Assembly (NCBI RefSeq): GCF_018861125.1
Contig: NZ_JAHKQN010000005.1
Location: 165,939 to 229,938 of the forward strand
Source of the DNA: Cellulophaga baltica
GTDB lineage: Bacteria > Bacteroidota > Bacteroidia > Flavobacteriales > Flavobacteriaceae
Length of the DNA stretch: 64,000 nucleotides
Direction of reading: 5' to 3'
Part shown: in pieces, positions 15,992 through 25,282 of the stretch
Numbering within the stretch: position 1 is the stretch's first letter
Layout: each line of letters starts with the position of its first letter
Program-made: the position numbers and the translations under genes
The notes under the pieces: model-generated
Told to the model about the DNA's origin: nothing
The model's input: only the letters and a program-made list of their open reading frames with translations
Database searches by the model: none

Positions 15992-16969
15992 CTATTTTTT
16001 CCTATCCACTACATAATTCACCATAAGTTCTAGTGATTTTTTGTAGTCAGAATCTGGATAATTTGCCAATAAAGCTAGAGCATCATCTCTAAATGCTAAC
16101 ATTTTTGACACTGCATATTCTAGTCCGCCATTATCTTTTACAAAAGCGATAACCTCTTTGACCCTTTTTTTATTCTTATTATGGTTTTTTATTGAATTGA
16201 TGACCCATTTTTTTTCTGCTTTAGTACAATTGTTTAAAACATATATTAATGGCAAAGTCATTTTCTGCTCTTTAATATCAATACCTGTTGGCTTCCCTAT
16301 TTCAGCTTCACCATAATCAAATAAGTCGTCTTTTATTTGAAAAGCCATACCACAATATTCTCCAAACTTTCTAAAAATCTCAACTTCTTCAGATTCTGGT
16401 TTTACCGAACAAGCGCCCAAACTACAACAAGCCGCTATTAATGTTGCCGTTTTCTGACGGATAATTTCATAATACACATCTTCTGTAATATCTAATCGTC
16501 TCGCTTTTTCAATCTGCAATAATTCACCTTCGCTCATTTCGCGCACCGCAACCGAAATAATTTTAAGCAAATCAAAATCACCATTATCAATAGAAAGCAA
16601 CAATCCTTTTGAAAGTAAGTAATCACCAACTAATACCGCAATTTTATTTTTCCAAAGTGCATTAATAGAAAAGAAACCGCGACGCTTATTACTTTCATCA
16701 ACAACATCATCATGCACTAATGTGGCAGTATGGATTAACTCAATAACAGAAGCTCCGCGATATGTTCTATCGTTAACCTCTCCATTATTTAGCATTTTTG
16801 CGGTTAAAAAAACAAACATAGGGCGCATTTGCTTCCCTTTTCTGTTCACAATATAATGTGTAATTCTATTCAGTAAAGCAACCTTAGAAGTCATTGATTC
16901 ATAGAACTTCTTCTCAAAAAGTTCCATTTCAATTTTAATAGGATGTTTTATTTGGTCAACAATCTTCAC
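15992..16969 (-). CDS. Trans-polyprenyl diphosphate synthase
   Basis: Isoprenyl diphosphate synthase, about 325 aa, which condenses isopentenyl diphosphate with an allylic primer to make the chain of menaquinone or a related lipid. First Asp-rich motif: HDDVVDESNKRRG (about residues 85-97). Second: KDDLFDYG (about 215). GKQMRPMFVF near residue 43 is the substrate Lys/Arg motif. The GTG at 16969 (VKIVDQIKHPIKIEMELFEKK) fits family N-termini better than the TTG nine bases upstream. Chain length cannot be decided from sequence alone. It appears monocistronic. Confidence 0.92.
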   Translation of the reverse strand: MKIVDQIKHPIKIEMELFEKKFYESMTSKVALLNRITHYIVNRKGKQMRPMFVFLTAKMLNNGEVNDRTYRGASVIELIHTATLVHDDVVDESNKRRGFFSINALWKNKIAVLVGDYLLSKGLLLSIDNGDFDLLKIISVAVREMSEGELLQIEKARRLDITEDVYYEIIRQKTATLIAACCSLGACSVKPESEEVEIFRKFGEYCGMAFQIKDDLFDYGEAEIGKPTGIDIKEQKMTLPLIYVLNNCTKAEKKWVINSIKNHNKNKKRVKEVIAFVKDNGGLEYAVSKMLAFRDDALALLANYPDSDYKKSLELMVNYVVDRKK

Positions 16970-17152
16970 AAATAACAATTAGGTGGTAGTGCTTGCGTAT
17001 TACTGTTCTGTAAAATTAGTCAAAAATTACAATTAGCCTATTCACAAAGCTATTTATTTACTATAAAAATCAACCAACAATCTACAGACAACCCTGAATA
17101 CCGTGATAATAATTTCACAAGAAAAAGGGTCGTCTAATAGGACCTATAAACC

Positions 17153-17160
17153 TACATTTG
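17153..17160 (+). promoter_or_regulatory. Putative -7 element for the LipL32-like gene
   Basis: TACATTTG matches TAnnTTTG and lies 36 bases before the ATG at 17196. No clear TTG was seen at the usual upstream distance. Confidence 0.4.
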
Positions 17161-17195
17161 TCACCAACTAATAATACTTAATATATCATACAAAA

Positions 17196-17882
17196 ATGAA
17201 AAAAAGATTTATTTTACCGTTAGCAATTTTATTAATTGGTAGCGCCAGTACTTTGAGTGCTCAGAAACTTAAAAAATTTGGTAGTTCAACAGAAAAAAAG
17301 ATTGGACCAAAGACCATTAAAGTTCCTTACACCGATGTTATTTCTTACTTAGGATATGCTTCTCCTGGAAACGAAGATGCTGTCGTGGACAGCAAAAAGT
17401 TTTATTACATATATGTTTGGGTACCTTTAGCTGCTCCTGAATTAGGAGTAAGAATGGTTTCGCCTACGGATGGAAAAACAAAAGGAGCTATAGCGTCTCA
17501 AGCATACAAAGACAATGCTAGTTCTGATGATTATTTTGACACTTACATTACTTTAGAGCGTTCTGATATTGTTTCAAAAGATAATATTACTGAAGATGGT
17601 GCAAAAAATGCCAACTGGGTAACTTTAGAAAGAAATGATGATAGCTCTGAAATGCCGAAGCAACCAAGTGGACGCAGCTACAATTCATTATTACGATACA
17701 AAAGTGAAATGGGAAGCCCTGAAAAAGCTTTAACAGCTGGTTTGTACAGAGTTGGATTTACAACTTACAAAACAGGCGAAGTTAAAGGTACTTTTATGGC
17801 CGAAGTTGCCGCACCTATTAAATTACCTGGTGTTGTAATGGCAAAAACTATTGAAGAACTCAATACTAAAATAGCGGAGTAA
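17196..17882 (+). CDS. LipL32-like secreted protein
   Basis: Protein of 228 aa with a signal peptide ending in SAQ (residue 23). The mature part closely follows Leptospira LipL32: VISYLGYASPGNEDAVVD, then YYIYVWVPLAAPELGVRMVSP, FDTYITLER, YNSLLRYK and GLYRVGFTTYKTGEVKGTF. From memory of the LipL32 structure, its calcium ligands are Asp132, Thr133, Asp164, Asp165 and Tyr178. The equivalent Asp115-Thr116, Asp148-Asp149 and Tyr162 are present at nearly the same spacing. Unlike LipL32 it has no lipobox Cys, so it should be a soluble periplasmic or exported protein. Function is unknown. It is monocistronic, with a strong terminator after it. Confidence 0.8.
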   Translation: MKKRFILPLAILLIGSASTLSAQKLKKFGSSTEKKIGPKTIKVPYTDVISYLGYASPGNEDAVVDSKKFYYIYVWVPLAAPELGVRMVSPTDGKTKGAIASQAYKDNASSDDYFDTYITLERSDIVSKDNITEDGAKNANWVTLERNDDSSEMPKQPSGRSYNSLLRYKSEMGSPEKALTAGLYRVGFTTYKTGEVKGTFMAEVAAPIKLPGVVMAKTIEELNTKIAE

Positions 17883-17902
17883 TTTTTAAAATATACAAGG
17901 CC

Positions 17903-17936
17903 AAAAAAAGGGTTGTCTATTGACAACCCTTTTTTT
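17903..17936. terminator. Strong bidirectional terminator, LipL32-like gene / rlmN
   Basis: AAAAAAAGGGTTGTC and GACAACCCTTTTTTT form a perfect 15-bp stem with a 4-base loop, ending inside the rlmN stop codon. A/T tails serve both directions. Confidence 0.9.
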
Positions 17937-18978
17937 ATGATTTATTAGCTAACTGCCCGCAAGCAGCATCAATATCTTTACCTCTTGATCGCCTAACAGT
18001 AACCGCGATATTGTATTTTTCTAATGTATTTACATACATATCTATTGCACTATTCGCAGCTTGCTGAAATTCACCATCATCAATTGGGTTATATTCAATC
18101 AAATTTACTTTTGAAGGTGCAAACTTGCAAAATTCAACTAGTGCATCAACATCTTTCTGAGCATCATTAATCCCTTTCCAAACTACATATTCATAGGTAA
18201 TTCTACTTTTAGTTTTTGCATACCAATATTGTAAAGATTGACGCAAATCTACCAACGTAAAATTAGCATTAAAAGGCATGATAGAAGTTCTTATTTCACC
18301 AATAGCTGAATGTAACGAAACTGCCAACTTAAATTTAACCTCGTCATCAGCCATTTTACGTATCATTTTAGGTACGCCCGATGTTGAAACAACTATTCGC
18401 TTAGGGGACATCCCTAAACCTTCAGGAGAAGTGATTTTATCAATAGCTTTTAAAACATTATTGTAGTTCATAAGAGGCTCTCCCATTCCCATAAAAACAA
18501 TATTACTTAGCGGTCGGTTAAAATACAAACGACTCTCGTTGTCAATTGCTACAACTTGGTCATAGATTTCATCAGGATTCAAATTACGCATTCGTTTTAA
18601 TCGTGCTGTTGCACAAAACCTACAATCTAAACTACAACCTACTTGACTAGATACACAAGCTGTAGTTCTTGTTTTTGTAGGGATTAAAACCGACTCAACA
18701 ATTAAATCATCATGTAAACGAACTGCATTTTTAATAGTACCATCATTACTACGTTGCATAACATCAACCTTAATATGGTTGATTACAAAGTTCTTTTCTA
18801 ACATATCTCTGGTTTCTTTAGATATGTTCGTCATAGTTTCAAAAGAATGCGCAGCCTTTTGCCAAAGCCATTCATAGACCTGGTTACCCCTAAAGGCTTT
18901 ATCTCCATTAGCTACAAAAAACTCTCGTAATTGCTCTTTGGTTAATGCTCGTATGTCTTTCTTTTTTATGGTATCCAC
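17935..18978 (-). CDS. rlmN: Dual-specificity RNA methyltransferase RlmN
   Basis: Radical SAM enzyme of 347 aa that C2-methylates A2503 of 23S rRNA and A37 of some tRNAs. The iron-sulfur motif CSLDCRFC (Cx3Cx2C, about residues 117-124) is present, along with FMGMGEPLMNY and the catalytic Cys region near the C-terminus (AACGQL). The start is GTG at 18978 (DTIKKKDIRALTKEQL), with no better ATG. It is separated from queA by a hairpin terminator, so it probably has its own promoter in the 79-base gap. Confidence 0.95.
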   Translation of the reverse strand: MDTIKKKDIRALTKEQLREFFVANGDKAFRGNQVYEWLWQKAAHSFETMTNISKETRDMLEKNFVINHIKVDVMQRSNDGTIKNAVRLHDDLIVESVLIPTKTRTTACVSSQVGCSLDCRFCATARLKRMRNLNPDEIYDQVVAIDNESRLYFNRPLSNIVFMGMGEPLMNYNNVLKAIDKITSPEGLGMSPKRIVVSTSGVPKMIRKMADDEVKFKLAVSLHSAIGEIRTSIMPFNANFTLVDLRQSLQYWYAKTKSRITYEYVVWKGINDAQKDVDALVEFCKFAPSKVNLIEYNPIDDGEFQQAANSAIDMYVNTLEKYNIAVTVRRSRGKDIDAACGQLANKS

Positions 18979-18999
18979 TACTTAAAGGTAATTAAAAAT

Positions 19000-19035
19000 A
19001 AATCCCGCTAACTTAAAAAAGCTAAAGCGGGATTT
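19000..19035 (-). terminator. Terminator downstream of queA
   Basis: Minus-strand hairpin AAATCCCGCT / AGCGGGATTT (10-bp stem, 16-base loop) followed by TATTTTTAAT. It ends the queA transcript before rlmN. Confidence 0.7.
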
Positions 19036-19057
19036 TTTATAATGAAATAAAGGTTTC

Positions 19058-20107
19058 TTAAAGAATTAGCATAGCATCACCGTAAGAGTAAAATTTGTAA
19101 CTCTCTAAAATGGCTTCTTTATATGCTTTTTTCATTAAATCGTGCCCCATAAATGCAGAGACCATCATTAATAATGTTGATTTTGGTAAATGGAAATTTG
19201 TAACCATACAATTTGCAATACTAAAATCATAAGGAGGGAAAATAAATTTATTTGTCCAACCTTCATGTGTATTTAATGTGTGTTGTGAAGATACTCCACT
19301 TTCTAAACCACGCATTACTGTTGTACCAATAGCACAAACTCTTTTCTTGTTCGCTTTAGCATTATTAACAATCTCTGTAGTTTTCTCATCAATTATTAAC
19401 TCTTCACTATCCATTTTGTGCTTAGATAAATCTTCAACCTCAACTGGGTTAAACGTACCTAAACCAACATGTAAAGTAAGCTCAGCAAAATCAATTCCTT
19501 TAATCTCTAAACGCTTTAATAAATGCTTAGAAAAGTGTAAACCTGCTGTTGGTGCTGCAACTGCTCCTTCATGTTTTGCGTAGATTGTTTGGTAACGATC
19601 TGCATCTTCTGGCTCAGTTTCTCTTTTTATGTATTTAGGTAATGGTGTATCACCTAATTCTTTTAATTTTCTTCTAAAATCGGTATAAGAACCGTCATAT
19701 AAAAAACGTAATGTTCTACCTCTTGATGTTGTATTATCAATAACCTCAGCTACTAATGTATCATCATCACCAAAATATAATTTATTACCAATACGAATTT
19801 TACGAGCAGGATCAACTAAAACATCCCAAAGACGTTGTTCTTCGTTTAATTCTCTTAATAAAAATACTTCAATACGAGCTCCTGTTTTTTCTTTGTTTCC
19901 AAAAAGTCTTGCAGGGAAAACTTTAGTATTGTTTAAAACCATTACATCACCTTCATCAAAATAATCGATCATGTCTTTAAACATCTTGTGCTCGATTTTT
20001 CCAGTTTCTCTGTGAATAACCATTAGCTTAGACTCATCTCTGTTTTCAGCAGGATACTCAGCTAAAAGTTCTTCAGGAAGCTCAAAATTAAATCCGGATA
20101 ATTTCAT
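19058..20107 (-). CDS. queA: S-adenosylmethionine:tRNA ribosyltransferase-isomerase QueA
   Basis: Enzyme of 349 aa that transfers and isomerises the ribosyl part of SAM to preQ1 in tRNA, forming epoxyqueuosine at position 34. Recognised from [47 protein letters not shown] and [11 protein letters not shown], all in family order and length. It is flanked by a terminator and a 160-base AT-rich gap with no recognisable riboswitch. No queuosine precursor genes are adjacent. Confidence 0.96.
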   Translation of the reverse strand: MKLSGFNFELPEELLAEYPAENRDESKLMVIHRETGKIEHKMFKDMIDYFDEGDVMVLNNTKVFPARLFGNKEKTGARIEVFLLRELNEEQRLWDVLVDPARKIRIGNKLYFGDDDTLVAEVIDNTTSRGRTLRFLYDGSYTDFRRKLKELGDTPLPKYIKRETEPEDADRYQTIYAKHEGAVAAPTAGLHFSKHLLKRLEIKGIDFAELTLHVGLGTFNPVEVEDLSKHKMDSEELIIDEKTTEIVNNAKANKKRVCAIGTTVMRGLESGVSSQHTLNTHEGWTNKFIFPPYDFSIANCMVTNFHLPKSTLLMMVSAFMGHDLMKKAYKEAILESYKFYSYGDAMLIL

Positions 20108-20267
20108 GTATTCTTCTTTTATTTTTGTTAATGCGGATGCAAAGATACAATCATGAATAGGGCGTTGTCAAGTAAAATTGATTTTATCTTTAAAAAAGAA
20201 GCAAAAAAGATCTTTTACTACTTTTTATAACGACTTAAAAATTACTCTTTTAGAGTTCAAAAATTTT

Positions 20268-21497
20268 CTAAATCTCTTTTACGCCAATATTCGCTGTAGC
20301 CATATCACTCCAAAAATCAGGGTATGATTTTGAAACTACACCAGCATCATTAATTATTATTGATGTTTTATAAGCAAGTGGCGCAAAGGCCATTGCCATT
20401 CTGTGATCATTATACGTGTCAATCGCTACATTTTTGTTTATATTAAATGTAGGCTTGATCGTTAAAGTAGTATCAGTTACTGATATATCAGCACCTAATT
20501 TAGTTAACTCTGTATTTAAAGCCTCTAACCTATCCGTTTCTTTAATTTTGAGAGTATGCAAACCTGTTAAATGACACCCCATTCCCAACCCAAAACATGT
20601 AACCGAAATAGTTTGTGCGATATCAGGCGCATTTGCTAAATCCCACTCTAAATTATCTGTTTTCGGGTTTTCAACTTTTTTAAGAGTAACTGTATTTTCA
20701 TTAAAAGTAGTCTCTACTCCAAACTCTTTATAAATTGTAGCTAATACACTATCACCCTGCAAACTATCTTCTTTATAGGCTGATAGATTAATTTCAGAAC
20801 CTATTTCAGAAAGTGCCGCAATACTATAAGAATAAGATGCAGAACTCCAATCAGATTCAACCACCATATTCTTAGCTTCTACATCTTTTTTAGGAAAAAC
20901 TTTTATCGTATTCCCTTCAAAAGAATTTTCTATATCTATTTGAGACAATAACGAAAGTGTCATTTTTATATAAGGAACTGATGTGATTTTACCTACCAGC
21001 TCAATTTCCAATCCATTTTCTAAACTCGGGGCATTTAATAGCAAAGCAGATATGTATTGACTACTAATATTAGCTGGCAAACTAACTTTATCTTTGGTTA
21101 TTTTTCTTCCTGAAATTTTCAAAGGCGGATAACCTTCATTTTTCACATAACTAATTTCTGCTCCCAAATTTCTTAAAGCATCAACCAAAACACCTATTGG
21201 ACGCTCTGTAGTTCTTTGTGATCCTGTTAAAACAATTTCTTTCCCTTCATGCGTAGCAAAATATGCCGTTAAAAAACGCATTGCCGTACCTGCATGGTGA
21301 ATATCTACCTCTCCATTATTAACCTTCAAACCTTTTTCCATCACCTGGGCATCGTCAGAATTAGAAAGATTTTGTATAATCAAACTTGGATATAAAGTTT
21401 GCAAAAGCAATATTCTGTTTGACTCACTTTTTGAACCTGTAACTTTAATAGTTGCCTGTAACTTGTTACTTTCTGGAGATGATAAATGTAGTTTCAA
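20268..21497 (-). CDS. aroA: 3-phosphoshikimate 1-carboxyvinyltransferase (EPSP synthase) AroA
   Basis: Shikimate-pathway enzyme of 409 aa that joins phosphoenolpyruvate to shikimate-3-phosphate. Visible motifs are GSKSESNRILLLQ (residues about 21-33), HAGTAMRFLTAYFA, TERPIGVLVDAL, KETDRLEAL and YNDHRMAMAFAPLA. It is slightly shorter than the 427-aa Escherichia coli enzyme. The start is TTG (KLHLSSPESNKLQ), with no nearby ATG. It is followed by 160 bases before queA and lies 55 bases after the MazG-like gene on the same strand, so a loose operon with 21553, dtd and rsgA is possible. Confidence 0.95.
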   Translation of the reverse strand: MKLHLSSPESNKLQATIKVTGSKSESNRILLLQTLYPSLIIQNLSNSDDAQVMEKGLKVNNGEVDIHHAGTAMRFLTAYFATHEGKEIVLTGSQRTTERPIGVLVDALRNLGAEISYVKNEGYPPLKISGRKITKDKVSLPANISSQYISALLLNAPSLENGLEIELVGKITSVPYIKMTLSLLSQIDIENSFEGNTIKVFPKKDVEAKNMVVESDWSSASYSYSIAALSEIGSEINLSAYKEDSLQGDSVLATIYKEFGVETTFNENTVTLKKVENPKTDNLEWDLANAPDIAQTISVTCFGLGMGCHLTGLHTLKIKETDRLEALNTELTKLGADISVTDTTLTIKPTFNINKNVAIDTYNDHRMAMAFAPLAYKTSIIINDAGVVSKSYPDFWSDMATANIGVKEI

Positions 21498-21552
21498 AGG
21501 AATGTATTTTAGAAAATTTCTAATCAGAAAAAATTAAGCGACAAAGATACTA

Positions 21553-21879
21553 CTATTTTAATTTTTTATTGTTGTGATGCCTATCATGATCACGCTTTGT
21601 TTTAATATCTAACTTTTTATCAAAAGCTTGTTGTAAATCTATTCCCGTTTGGTTAGCCAAGCATAAAACTACAAAAAGCACATCTGCTAATTCCTCTCCT
21701 AAATCTTTATTCTTATCAGACTCTTTTTCACTCTGCTCACCATACCTACGAGCAATAATACGAGCAACCTCACCAACCTCTTCAGTTAATTGTGCCATAT
21801 TAGTCAGTTCATTAAAATAACGAACGCCGTGTTCTTTAATCCAGTTATCAACACCTTTTTGAGAATCAGAAATATTCAT
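21553..21879 (-). CDS. MazG-like nucleotide pyrophosphohydrolase
   Basis: All-alpha NTP pyrophosphohydrolase of 108 aa. The family metal-binding pattern is visible as LTEEVGEVARII (EExxE, about residues 31-42) and LGEELADVLFVVLCLAN (ExxD, about 61-77). It is a single short MazG domain, so it is likely to hydrolyse a canonical or aberrant (d)NTP. The substrate cannot be told. It sits 25 bases downstream of dtd, another quality-control enzyme. Confidence 0.85.
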   Translation of the reverse strand: MNISDSQKGVDNWIKEHGVRYFNELTNMAQLTEEVGEVARIIARRYGEQSEKESDKNKDLGEELADVLFVVLCLANQTGIDLQQAFDKKLDIKTKRDHDRHHNNKKLK

Positions 21880-21904
21880 TTTTTTATATTTATATAAGCT
21901 TATT

Positions 21905-22357
21905 TTACTCTTTATTCTTTGTATCGATTAAAATGGTTACTGGTCCATCGTTTAATAAATCAACTTTCATGTCGGCACCAAAAATACCTGTGCCAACTTT
22001 TTTATTTAAATCTTTTTCTAATTGACTTATGAACTGTTCGTAAAGCGGAATAGCAACATCGGGTTTAGCTGCTTTAATATACGAAGGTCTGTTTCCTTTT
22101 TTAGTAGCAGCATGTAGTGTAAACTGACTTACAACAATAGCATCACCATTAGTTTCTAATAAAGATTTGTTCATAACACCATCTTCATCATTAAAAATAC
22201 GAAGGTTAGCTACTTTACTTGAAAGCCATTCAATATCCTCAAAGGTATCCGTTGGTTCAATTCCCAATAGCAACAAAGAGCCGTTATCTATTTTTGAAAT
22301 TAATTTCCCACCAACAGTTACACTTGCCCTATTTACCCTTTGAATTACTGCTCTCAC
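21905..22357 (-). CDS. dtd: D-aminoacyl-tRNA deacylase Dtd
   Basis: Protein of 150 aa that removes D-amino acids and glycine from mischarged tRNAs. Diagnostic features are the N-terminus RAVIQRVNRASV, VSQFTLHA near residue 78 (SQxT motif) and GIFGADMKVDLLNDGPVTI near the C-terminus (NxGPV-type motif). The start is GTG and overlaps the rsgA TGA (GTGA), so translation is coupled. Length is typical. Confidence 0.95.
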   Translation of the reverse strand: MRAVIQRVNRASVTVGGKLISKIDNGSLLLLGIEPTDTFEDIEWLSSKVANLRIFNDEDGVMNKSLLETNGDAIVVSQFTLHAATKKGNRPSYIKAAKPDVAIPLYEQFISQLEKDLNKKVGTGIFGADMKVDLLNDGPVTILIDTKNKE

Positions 22358-23307
22358 TTTTTTTCACTATAAATATCTACTCTATAATTTTCTTCTTCCC
22401 CATTAACCATTTGCACATAACTACGGTATCTGCTCCATGCTATCTCATCGGTTTCAAGCGCTGCCTTTATAGCGCATTTTGGTTCTTCAATATGCAAACA
22501 ATTATTGAACTTGCAATCTTGTTTTTTTCTAAAAAAATCAGGAAAATAATTTCCAATTTCTTCTTTCTCCATATCTACAATACCAAAACCTTTTATTCCT
22601 GGAGTATCAATAATCTGAGCATCCATTTCTAAATCATACATTTCAGCAAACGTAGTTGTATGTTGCCCTTGTGAATGTTGTGTAGATATTTTTTTTGTTT
22701 TTAAATCTAATTTAGGTTCCACAGCATTAACTAAGGTAGATTTCCCAACACCAGAATGCCCTGAAAACATACTTGTTTTACCTTTCATTAGCTCTTTTAC
22801 CTTATCTATGTTTTTTCCAGTTTTTGAAGATATACCAATACAAGTATACCCTATTTCTCTATATAGATTAGCTAAATATTTAATCTCACCTATTTCTTCA
22901 CTATTATACGTGTCTATTTTATTAAATAGTAAAATTGCTGGTATTTGATACGCTTCTGAAGTAACTAAAAAACGGTCAATAAAACTCGTTGATGTTGGCG
23001 GATTATTTAAGGTTACCATTAAAAAAACCTGATCTAAATTAGCCGCTATAATATGCGTCTGTTTTGATAGATTTACGGATTTACGAATAATGTAATTTTT
23101 TCTTTCAGAAATATCTTTAATTACACCTGTAGTTTCATCGCCCACCGTTTCAATATCAAAAGTCACCTGATCACCAACTGCAATTGGATTTGTACTTTTA
23201 ATACCTTTAATTCTAAATTTACCTTTAATTCTACATTCGTAAAAATCTTCCTCTGATGTTTTTACAGTGTACCAACTTCCAGTAGATTTATAAACAGTTC
23301 CTTGCAT
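22354..23307 (-). CDS. rsgA: Ribosome small-subunit GTPase RsgA (YjeQ)
   Basis: Circularly permuted GTPase of 317 aa that matures the 30S subunit. It has an N-terminal OB fold (MQGTVYKSTGSWYTVKT). The GTPase motifs run in permuted order NKID (G4), SSKTGKN (G5), GHSGVGKSTL (G1), DTPGIKGFG (G3). A C-terminal zinc site follows, CKFNNCLHIEEPKC. The ATG at 23307 is preferred over an in-frame codon 36 bases upstream, because it begins directly at the OB domain. It overlaps dtd by four bases. Confidence 0.95.
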   Translation of the reverse strand: MQGTVYKSTGSWYTVKTSEEDFYECRIKGKFRIKGIKSTNPIAVGDQVTFDIETVGDETTGVIKDISERKNYIIRKSVNLSKQTHIIAANLDQVFLMVTLNNPPTSTSFIDRFLVTSEAYQIPAILLFNKIDTYNSEEIGEIKYLANLYREIGYTCIGISSKTGKNIDKVKELMKGKTSMFSGHSGVGKSTLVNAVEPKLDLKTKKISTQHSQGQHTTTFAEMYDLEMDAQIIDTPGIKGFGIVDMEKEEIGNYFPDFFRKKQDCKFNNCLHIEEPKCAIKAALETDEIAWSRYRSYVQMVNGEEENYRVDIYSEKK

Positions 23308-23399
23308 GTATTTAATTACGAATTTTACACTGCAAAATAACAACTTTTAAACAGAACAACAGCAACTATTATAATTTAGCTTTACTTGCGCAGTAAAAA

Positions 23400-24071
23400 T
23401 TAGTCTCTAATATTAATATTTCCTCCAATAAAAGTTTTTTTATTTACTTCTTTTGGGTTACCGTACACATCAATAATACCACCTGCTTTAACTTTCAAAT
23501 CTGCTCGTTCTGATGCAAATATCTCAGCCTCGCCTGCTGCTGTAATTTTCACATTGGCAATTTCAGATCTTAATTGTTCGCCTTCATAAATACCTCCTGT
23601 ATTTAAAACTACTTCTTGATTTACTGTTACACCTGATGCTTCTACTATACCACCTGTAACTGCTCTCACTATTAAATAAGAAACATCCAAACCAACTTTA
23701 ATTTGTGCTCCCTCTTGCGCTTTAAGTTCTATAGCATTTTGCTCAATAGTTTCGTTTGAAGCTATTTTAGCACCTTCGTTTCCGTCAATAAGATCTAAAT
23801 GCTGGTAATGAACTTCAACAAATGTGTTTTCTCCGTGAAAAATTTTATCGAGCTCCATCCTTATTTTTAAAACACCATTTTTATTTACTAAGTTGATATC
23901 ATCAACATTTTCACCTTTAATAAGCACTTTATTTTCTTCAGATTTAATAAGATTCACTTCAATCAAATCAAACACTTTAATTTCATTAAAACTTCCCATA
24001 TCTTTTTCCACAGTTCTTTGTGCAAAAATGTTTGCTGATAAAAACAAAAAGATTACAATACTATATTTCAT
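23400..24071 (-). CDS. Secreted DUF2807 (head GIN domain) protein
   Basis: Protein of 223 aa with a signal peptide ending in FAQ (residue 18). The mature part starts RTVEKDMGSFNEIKVFDLIEVNLI and continues as a beta-helix-like series of short strands (for example VLNTGGIYEGEQL and ITAAGEAEIFASERADLKVKAGG in pieces). This is the DUF2807 or putative autotransporter adhesin fold common in Bacteroidota. Function is unknown. A second DUF2807 protein lies at 30873. It follows the aromatic operon terminator, so it is probably transcribed separately. Confidence 0.85.
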   Translation of the reverse strand: MKYSIVIFLFLSANIFAQRTVEKDMGSFNEIKVFDLIEVNLIKSEENKVLIKGENVDDINLVNKNGVLKIRMELDKIFHGENTFVEVHYQHLDLIDGNEGAKIASNETIEQNAIELKAQEGAQIKVGLDVSYLIVRAVTGGIVEASGVTVNQEVVLNTGGIYEGEQLRSEIANVKITAAGEAEIFASERADLKVKAGGIIDVYGNPKEVNKKTFIGGNINIRD

Positions 24072-24127
24072 AATGTTACATTTTATTTAAAGAGTATTAA
24101 ATTATAAAACTGTTACAGTTTAAAATA

Positions 24128-24163
24128 AAAAAAACCCGCTTTATAAATAAAACGAGTTTTTTT
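24128..24163 (-). terminator. Terminator of the aromatic amino acid operon
   Basis: On the minus strand, AAAAAACTCGTTTTAT pairs with ATAAAGCGGGTTTTTT with two G-U wobbles and ends in a run of T. On the plus strand the wobbles become C-A mismatches, so it acts on the minus-strand transcript ending at 24189. Confidence 0.75.
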
Positions 24164-24188
24164 ATTACAACAATTTATAGCTTTTCAA

Positions 24189-25271
24189 CTATCCATTGAT
24201 TATTTTTTCTTGGTGATTAATTGATTCTTGGTGAATCGCTTTAAACATTTTCAAGATAAATTCTTCACTTAACCCTTTAGATTCTCCTTCTAAGATCATT
24301 GCTCCTAAAATTTGGTTCCAACGGTTAGATTGAAGAACAGCAACATTTTTTTGTTTCTTTAAACCTCCAATACTATCAGAAATTTTCATTCTTTTTCCTA
24401 ACATTTCAATTAATTGACCATCAATAACATCAATTTGAGCTCTTAGGTTCGTTAATTCACTGTTGTACTCAGCTTCAGGATCTGACTCTTTTCTGATTTT
24501 TAAGTCACGCATAATCTGAACTAATTTTTCAGGCGTTACTTGTTGTGCAGCATCACTCCAAGCATTTTCTGGGTCATAATGAGTTTCAATCATTAAACCA
24601 TCAAAATTTAAATCTAAAGCTGTTTGAGATACATCAAAAATCATTTCTCTGTTTCCTGTAATATGTGATGGATCACTAATTAATGGAAGATCAGGGAATT
24701 TGTTTTGAAACTCAATAGCTAATTGCCATTCTGGAATGTTTCTATATTTAGTTTTCTCATATGTAGAAAAACCTCTATGGATTGCTCCTAAATTTTTAAT
24801 ACCTGCAGTATATAAACGCTCAATACCACCTAACCATAAAGATAAATCTGGGTTAATTGGATTTTTAACCAATACAATCTTATCAGTTCCTTCTAAAGCA
24901 TCTGCAATTTCTTGCATGATAAACGGACTTACTGTTGAACGAGCACCAATCCATAATAAATCTACATCATACTCTAATGCTAATTTAACGTGAGCTGCAT
25001 TTGCAACCTCAGTACAAGTTTTTAAACCAGTTTCTTCCTTAACTTTTTGCAACCATTTAAGACCTAAAGCCCCAACACCTTCAAAGTTTCCTGGACGCGT
25101 TCTTGGTTTCCAAATTCCAGCACGAAAATAATTTACATCTGTATCTTTTAATTCATGAGCAATTTTTAATACTTGCTCTTCAGTTTCCGCACTACATGGC
25201 CCTGCTATTACTAGAGGATGATCTAATTTCATATCATCCAACCATGTTCTCATTTGTTTTGAATTCTCCAT
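24189..25271 (-). CDS. Fused DAHP synthase / chorismate mutase
   Basis: Bifunctional protein of 360 aa. Residues 1-260 are a type I-beta DAHP synthase (VIAGPCSAET, FRAGIWKPRTRPGNFEG, KNPINPDLSLW, SDPSHITGNRE), which makes the first shikimate-pathway intermediate. Residues about 272-360 are an AroQ-type chorismate mutase (LRAQIDVIDGQLIEMLGKRM, then a second helix with Lys and Gln residues). The order is synthase then mutase, as known in Bacteroidota. The fusion lets the mutase domain carry prephenate or Phe/Tyr-linked feedback, which is an inference. It is the last gene of the pheA operon, 11 bases from tyrA. Confidence 0.95.
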   Translation of the reverse strand: MENSKQMRTWLDDMKLDHPLVIAGPCSAETEEQVLKIAHELKDTDVNYFRAGIWKPRTRPGNFEGVGALGLKWLQKVKEETGLKTCTEVANAAHVKLALEYDVDLLWIGARSTVSPFIMQEIADALEGTDKIVLVKNPINPDLSLWLGGIERLYTAGIKNLGAIHRGFSTYEKTKYRNIPEWQLAIEFQNKFPDLPLISDPSHITGNREMIFDVSQTALDLNFDGLMIETHYDPENAWSDAAQQVTPEKLVQIMRDLKIRKESDPEAEYNSELTNLRAQIDVIDGQLIEMLGKRMKISDSIGGLKKQKNVAVLQSNRWNQILGAMILEGESKGLSEEFILKMFKAIHQESINHQEKIING

Positions 25272-25282
25272 TTCTGCTTATT

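Noticed and set aside
17128-17145. GGTC...GACC inverted repeat before the LipL32-like gene
   Set aside because: The stem is only four bases and could occur by chance.
23308-23343. Twelve-codon extension of rsgA
   Set aside because: The residues before MQGTVYKSTG do not resemble the family N-terminus, and the ATG at 23307 starts exactly at the OB fold.
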